NCBI GenBank assembly: GCA_032718475.1
Contig: JAUCBJ010005674.1
Coordinates: 1 to 30,000 of the forward strand
Direction: 5' to 3'
DNA length: 30,000 nt
Source of the DNA: Nemertoderma westbladi
Lineage: Eukaryota; Xenacoelomorpha; Nemertodermatida; Nemertodermatidae
Of this stretch, positions 28,456 to 30,000 are shown piece after piece (position 1 is the stretch's first letter; each line of letters begins with the position of its first letter). Made by a program: the position numbers and the translations under genes. The notes beneath the pieces are model-generated. The model worked only from the letters and a program-made list of their open reading frames with translations. It ran no database searches and was not told where the DNA came from.

Positions 28456-29648
28456 ACTGAACGTCTAGTAGCCTATATAGCTATATCAGTATTGGTTATA
28501 ATTATAATATTTGACTTATTGGTTGTTACAGAGTGTGGCTCAGTAGCTGTAGGGTGTAGGTACCCTATGTCAGTATGTAGTAGGCTGAGGGTATAACTTT
28601 TCGCCGTATCCGTATGCTCATACGCGTATGTAATGGATTCCTATGGAGAATAATCCGTATGCGATTTTAAAGATTGGGCATTGCAGACACAAGTCCCTAA
28701 AAGGTGCCACCCTGCTCCATAGCGCGGGAAATTCAAATGATTGAAAGACATGCAATTTGTACTGGAAAGGGTGGCAGATCAGATCTGCCACCTATATTTT
28801 GGCGGTAAATTCAAATCTGCTTTAACATTGAATATATGAATAGAGTAACCCAGGTAGCAAATATAGTTCACTGAACGTACCACGGATTAAATGAACGTTC
28901 AATTTTCGTTATAGTTAGTGAATGAATAGAAAATTGTGAATGTAGTAAAGGTTCACTTTGCGTAATTTGTATTACCGTCATGCTAATAACTAAAAATGGA
29001 CGTTGAATAACCGTTTGTTAATTGTTGAATAATCGAATTACCGTTTGTACTGAACATGCAATGCCGTGATTTGCTTGTACGTGAGAAATTATATCGCACT
29101 GACTGCCAAATGTGTCACTACAAAGTCCACATTGTACTATTCCCTGTTTCGGTTTAAGTTCCGCATTTAGGACTACAGTTTCTGAGTTAGTAGCGCATTG
29201 TCTTTTGTCACGAGTTACTAAGAATAATAATGTTCATTCATAATAATATTTTATCATATTATATGTCATAGACAAATATAGCAGTATAGGCAGAGGCATT
29301 ATACACCTACTGTTATTACAGTAGGCCGCCTACCTGCGATATATTTTACTATCAATTCCCTGCTGTACAGCTGTATATATTTCTTATGAAATTACACTAC
29401 GCAATATTTCTTAGTAGACCTAAATAAGATAATATGTCTGTAGGCCTACTGCACATGCAGTAGCAGTATCTACTACACTACAGTAAGAAGTTTACAGTAT
29501 GAAGTCTACTGCTCTAGCTCCTTGACATTTTAGTACGTACCCATGTATACATACTGCAGCACACTGTGTACAGTTTGTAATGGTAATTAATATATTATAA
29601 TTCTGTAATTAGCATTAACCGCCAAAAATATATCAATTCAAATTCAAA
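28456..29648. other. Upstream flank of PEPD, no gene seen
   Basis: The first part should hold the PEPD promoter (minus strand), but I see no convincing TATA box or known site. A perfect inverted repeat lies at 28770-28792. Around 29290-29500 CAGTAG/CTACTG and the palindrome TAGGCCTA recur often without regular spacing. Nothing coding is supported. Confidence 0.5.
28770..28792. repeat. 11-bp perfect inverted repeat with a one-base centre
   Basis: GGTGGCAGATC, then A, then GATCTGCCACC. It lies about 315 bp upstream of the PEPD start codon. Such symmetry could be a binding site for a dimeric factor, but that is only a possibility. Confidence 0.6.
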
Positions 29649-29649
29649 T

Positions 29650-29935
29650 GGTCTCGTACTGCTCGAAGCCCAAGTTTAGTTAACCAGTCAGCTTTGTTGT
29701 TCGCGTGCTGCTCGAAGTCCCGGACTAGTTAACCAGTCAGCTTAGTTGTTCACGTGGTGCTCGAACCCCCAGACTAGTTAACCAGTCAGCTTAGTTGTTC
29801 ACGTGCTGCTCGAACCCCCAGACTAGTTAACCAGTCAGCTTAGTTGTTCACGTGGTGCTCGAAGTCCCGGACTAGTTAACCAGTCAGCTTAGTTGTTCAC
29901 GTGCTGCTGGAAGTCCCAGAATAGATAAAACAACA
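29650..29935. repeat. 49-bp tandem repeat, about six copies
   Basis: CTCGAA recurs at 29662, 29711, 29760 and 29809, then at 29858, with a variant (CTGGAA) at 29907, always 49 bp apart. Each unit carries AGTTAACCAGTCAGCTTAGT and GTTCACGTG. Copies differ at the GAAGTCCCGG/GAACCCCCAG segment, which alternates partly. No gene is associated. Confidence 0.95.
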
Positions 29936-30000
29936 ACAATAACGGATGAATGAGTTAAACCGATAAGAAATAATTTATTCTGATTCAATTAATTACATTA

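Noticed and set aside
13519-29935. Regular short repeats as CRISPR arrays
   Set aside because: The units are directly contiguous with no unique spacers, there are no cas genes, and the DNA is from a eukaryote.

Overview
This is eukaryotic nuclear DNA, almost certainly from an animal and probably an invertebrate. It carries a CHCHD1/mS37-type mitochondrial ribosomal protein, a fused uridine kinase/UPRT protein of the UCKL1 type, a prolidase (PEPD), and LINE-type retrotransposons with an AP-endonuclease plus reverse transcriptase. I cannot name the species. No tRNA, rRNA or CRISPR array was seen. The three cellular genes are each one uninterrupted reading frame, although UCKL1 and PEPD have many introns in vertebrates.

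Layout. 1-3100: minus-strand LINE whose ORF is open without a single stop from 2704 to the left edge, so it is a 5'-complete and possibly recent copy cut by the window. 3108-3822: 15-bp AT-rich array. 3948-4830: TTAA-flanked element with perfect G9-TATA-C7 inverted ends. 5150-5850: 74-bp satellite. 6185-7885: 62-bp and 68-bp repeats. 7929-9100: segment bounded by a perfect 29-bp inverted repeat, containing a 22-bp array and a G28 run. 9517-10570: 5'-truncated, mutated LINE with a 15-bp target-site duplication. 10791-11234: mS37. 11493-12995: UCKL1. 13519-14841: 14-bp minisatellite, a perfect 45-bp inverted repeat and a 44-bp array of hairpin units. 14905-26150: a decayed LINE 3' end from which two satellites, a 36-bp one (1.6 kb) and a 30-bp one (9.4 kb), appear to have grown. 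26956-28455: PEPD on the minus strand. 28456-30000: non-coding, ending in a 49-bp repeat.

About half of the window is tandem repeat. The main observation is that the 36-bp and 30-bp satellites align, in order, orientation and frame, with two neighbouring segments of the C-terminal coding end of a LINE whose better-preserved relative lies at 9532-10540 in the same window. The huge open frames inside these arrays follow from unit lengths divisible by three and are not treated as genes.

The cellular genes act in unrelated housekeeping processes: mitochondrial translation, pyrimidine salvage, and breakdown of proline-containing dipeptides. mS37 and UCKL1 lie head to tail 258 bp apart. PEPD is isolated beyond the satellite and converges on it.
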